A DNA stretch of 10,764 nucleotides, from assembly GCA_002348825.1 (NCBI GenBank), contig DEBN01000184.1, forward strand, positions 6,689 through 17,452, written 5' to 3'. A program made the translations under genes and the position numbers. Below, piece after piece: positions 9,396 through 10,764 of the stretch. Source of the DNA: Gammaproteobacteria bacterium UBA2955 (lineage in GTDB: Bacteria > Pseudomonadota > Gammaproteobacteria > Pseudomonadales > Azotimanducaceae). The notes below the pieces were generated by a model. The model did no database searches. It was given only the letters and a program-made list of their open reading frames with translations, and was not told where the DNA came from. Every line of letters starts with the position of its first letter. Positions within the stretch are counted from its first letter, which is position 1.

Positions 9396-9404
9396 ATTAT
9401 GCCA
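9396..9404 (-). promoter_or_regulatory. Extended -10 promoter of pckA
   Basis: Minus-strand TGGCATAAT matches the extended -10 consensus TGnTATAAT at all but one position. It lies 30 nt upstream of the pckA ATG, which would give a 5' leader of about 25-27 nt. The region 17-19 bases further upstream has no good -35 hexamer, as is common with extended -10 promoters. A T-rich stretch (ATTTTTTG) lies further upstream. Confidence 0.5.
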
Positions 9405-9463
9405 GAGGCGCTCGCAATGAGAACAGTTGCCATTCAAAAAATTCTATGTTTCCCGTTTTTATG

Positions 9464-9487
9464 GGCGCTGTCAGTTCCGTTCGCGCC
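9464..9487 (-). other. GC-rich inverted repeat after hslO
   Basis: GGCGC (9464-9468) and GCGCC (9483-9487) can pair around a 14-base loop, just after the hslO stop. No T run follows within the usual distance on the minus strand, so it is only a weak candidate for the hslO transcript end. Confidence 0.25.
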
Positions 9488-9494
9488 GCTCTAG

Positions 9495-10385
9495 TTAATG
9501 CAAAGATGCTGCTCGACTCGCTAAGAGTTTGTCTATAGCTCGTCGGTCGTAGGCGTAGCGCTGACCGCAAAAGTCGCAGTCCACATGGATTTCGGGTTGT
9601 TCAGATGCCAGTGCCAGCAAGTCCTCGCGTCCGAGTACCATTAATGTCTCGTCGCTCTTTTCCGAAGAACAGGTGCAGCGAAAACTCAGGGCTCGTGGCG
9701 CATAGAGCTCGCATGGGTATTCATTGAACAAACGCATCAGCATTTGCTCTGGCGCCAAGCTGGCCAGTTCCGCGTCGGTCACTGATGCCGCTAACGTAGT
9801 CAGCGTGATCCAATCTTCGTTGGCTTGAGCGATTGCAGTCTCCGAGGCGTCGGGGGCATCTGGCAAACGTTGCAGCAGCAGCCCAGTGGTTGCTCCGTCA
9901 ACGGATGCGAAGTGCAGGCGCGTTTGCAGCTGTTCGGAGTCGCGGAAATAGTCCTCTAAGCTTGCGGCCAGGCCCCGCGGATTTATTGCCACCAGCCCTT
10001 GATAGGGACTCATTCGGGTCGATTTGTCCGGTAACAGCGACAGCGCGAGTTGGCCCTTGCCTAGCCAATCGGCGAGACTTTTGGTCGCGGGTGCTGACGC
10101 TGACCCCTCGGCTAGGTGTGCTATGCCGCGCAGGTACTGTTGATCGCGGCATTCAGCCAAGCTGCGAATCAGCGCCCCGTCACCCTGAGACTGCAGCGAC
10201 ACCGCACCCGAGAACTTCAAGTTGTCGGCAACCATTGTTACCGCCGCGAACATTTCGCCCAGCAGTGCTTGTACGTTGCGCGGGTAATTTTGGTACTGGG
10301 CAATTGCCCCCAAGGTTGCCTGAAGACGGATCCATTGACCGCGAATGGGTATTCCGGGAAAGCTGAAACGTCGAAGTAAGTCCAT
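9495..10385 (-). CDS. hslO: Hsp33 redox-regulated chaperone
   Basis: Hsp33 is a cytosolic holdase switched on when oxidants such as peroxide or hypochlorite, together with unfolding, release its zinc and form disulfides. The 296-residue product has the N-terminal Hsp33 domain (about 1-180), a linker, and a C-terminal zinc-cysteine redox switch. The four cysteines are arranged as CTC (Cys237, Cys239) and CDFC (Cys270, Cys273), matching E. coli Cys232/234/265/268. The N-terminus MDLLRRFSFPGIPIRGQ and the segment MVADNLKFSGAVSLQSQGDG (51-70) fit family positions. The ATG at 10383-10385 is chosen because it matches the family start and has AGAGAG about 10 nt upstream. The frame stays open further upstream but would overlap hslR and match nothing. 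It starts 22 nt after hslR, the conserved hslR-hslO operon. Confidence 0.96.
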   Translation of the reverse strand: MDLLRRFSFPGIPIRGQWIRLQATLGAIAQYQNYPRNVQALLGEMFAAVTMVADNLKFSGAVSLQSQGDGALIRSLAECRDQQYLRGIAHLAEGSASAPATKSLADWLGKGQLALSLLPDKSTRMSPYQGLVAINPRGLAASLEDYFRDSEQLQTRLHFASVDGATTGLLLQRLPDAPDASETAIAQANEDWITLTTLAASVTDAELASLAPEQMLMRLFNEYPCELYAPRALSFRCTCSSEKSDETLMVLGREDLLALASEQPEIHVDCDFCGQRYAYDRRAIDKLLASRAASLH

Positions 10386-10407
10386 TATGGTTTGGCTCTC
10401 TGGTGGT

Positions 10408-10764
10408 TCAGTGCCGCGATTCGTCTGACCATTGATCATCGAGGTTGCGCAGTTGGTTGCGCGCACGCCGCTCGCGTTTGTTTGGTCGTTGTGCCGGAAT
10501 GTGTAAACCTGCCCGGGCCATGCGCCGCTCGCTGGCCGTTGCCTGACGCCGTTCAACGCTTTCGGTTGTTTCCTCGTAAAGGGTTTGCGCAATTGTCGCC
10601 GAGCCGCGTTGCTCGCTGAGTTTTCGTACGACCACGGTAAGCACAACGCTGTCTTTGTTGATGCGGACCGTCTGGCCGGTACGCAGCTCTTTAGCGGGTT
10701 TAACGCGCTGATCATCCACATGCACTTTGCCGCCAGCAACAGCGGTTTTGGCTAATGATCGTGT
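10408..10764 (-). CDS. hslR: Hsp15 ribosome-associated S4-domain protein, 5' end cut by window edge
   Basis: Hsp15 is a heat-induced RNA-binding protein that recognises stalled 50S subunits carrying nascent chain-tRNA and helps recycle them. The minus-strand frame runs from the right edge (10764) to a stop at 10408-10410, giving 118 residues. It begins inside the S4 domain (TRSLAKTAVAGGKVHVDDQRVKPAK), equivalent to E. coli TRALAREMIEGGKVHYNGQRSKPSK. It continues with LYEETTESVERR, close to E. coli LYEETAESVEKR, and a basic tail RPNKRERRARNQL, where E. coli has RPDKKERRDLL. About 20 N-terminal residues and the start codon lie outside the window. A GTG at 10723-10725 is in frame but would remove half of the S4 domain, so it is not the start. 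Confidence 0.93.
   Translation of the reverse strand, partial: TRSLAKTAVAGGKVHVDDQRVKPAKELRTGQTVRINKDSVVLTVVVRKLSEQRGSATIAQTLYEETTESVERRQATASERRMARAGLHIPAQRPNKRERRARNQLRNLDDQWSDESRH

Noticed and set aside
9833..10366. 177-codon plus-strand frame opposite hslO
   Set aside because: It lies entirely antisense to a clear hslO; its composition (many Arg, Pro, Ser, Leu) is typical of a shadow frame, and no family is recognised.
10386..10739. N-terminal extension of hslO by about 118 codons, possible fusion protein
   Set aside because: The extension overlaps hslR in another frame and resembles nothing, while the internal ATG at 10385 matches the normal Hsp33 start.

Overview
The window reads as an ordinary chromosomal segment of a gammaproteobacterium. 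The E. coli-type GshA, DsbB, AcpH, YheS and the hslR-hslO-pckA order support this. The magnesium-type active-site loop of HemB (Ala-Leu-Asp-Pro-Tyr in place of the zinc cysteines) and the PckA and DsbB variants look more like Pseudomonas or the marine Cellvibrionales/Halieaceae than enterics. That lineage placement is inference from remembered protein features, not from a search. No phage, transposon, integron, CRISPR or defence genes are visible.

All ten protein genes lie on the minus strand, so transcription runs from the right edge to the left. In that order: hslR (start cut off by the right edge), hslO, pckA, gshA, acpH, a zinc-independent quinone oxidoreductase, dsbB, an orphan ParA-type ATPase, yheS (an ABC-F ATPase) and hemB (3' end cut off by the left edge). 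hemB and hslR are open at the window edges. Every long plus-strand reading frame is a shadow of one of these genes. No gene-free stretch exceeds 300 bases; the longest is 247 bp, between parA and dsbB.

Functional groups: hslR-hslO is a heat/oxidative-stress pair (ribosome-associated Hsp15 and redox-switched Hsp33). pckA (gluconeogenesis) has its own extended -10 promoter. gshA (first step of glutathione synthesis) has a strong ribosome binding site and is followed 6 nt later by acpH (ACP prosthetic-group hydrolase). The quinone oxidoreductase and dsbB are 10 nt apart and both act on quinones or thiol redox. The left third holds parA, yheS and hemB with short gaps, probably one transcript. Redox and stress functions (Hsp33, GshA, QOR, DsbB) recur, but that could be coincidence.

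The most unusual part is the parA-dsbB gap (3730-3976). It holds a nested set of inverted repeats (3774-3856) followed by a hairpin and a T-rich run (3856-3890). The wobble pairs make both folds better on the plus strand, where no protein gene exists. This suggests an undescribed small structured RNA, antisense to the parA leader; alternatively it is a structured 5' leader of parA. This is a candidate, not a demonstrated RNA.
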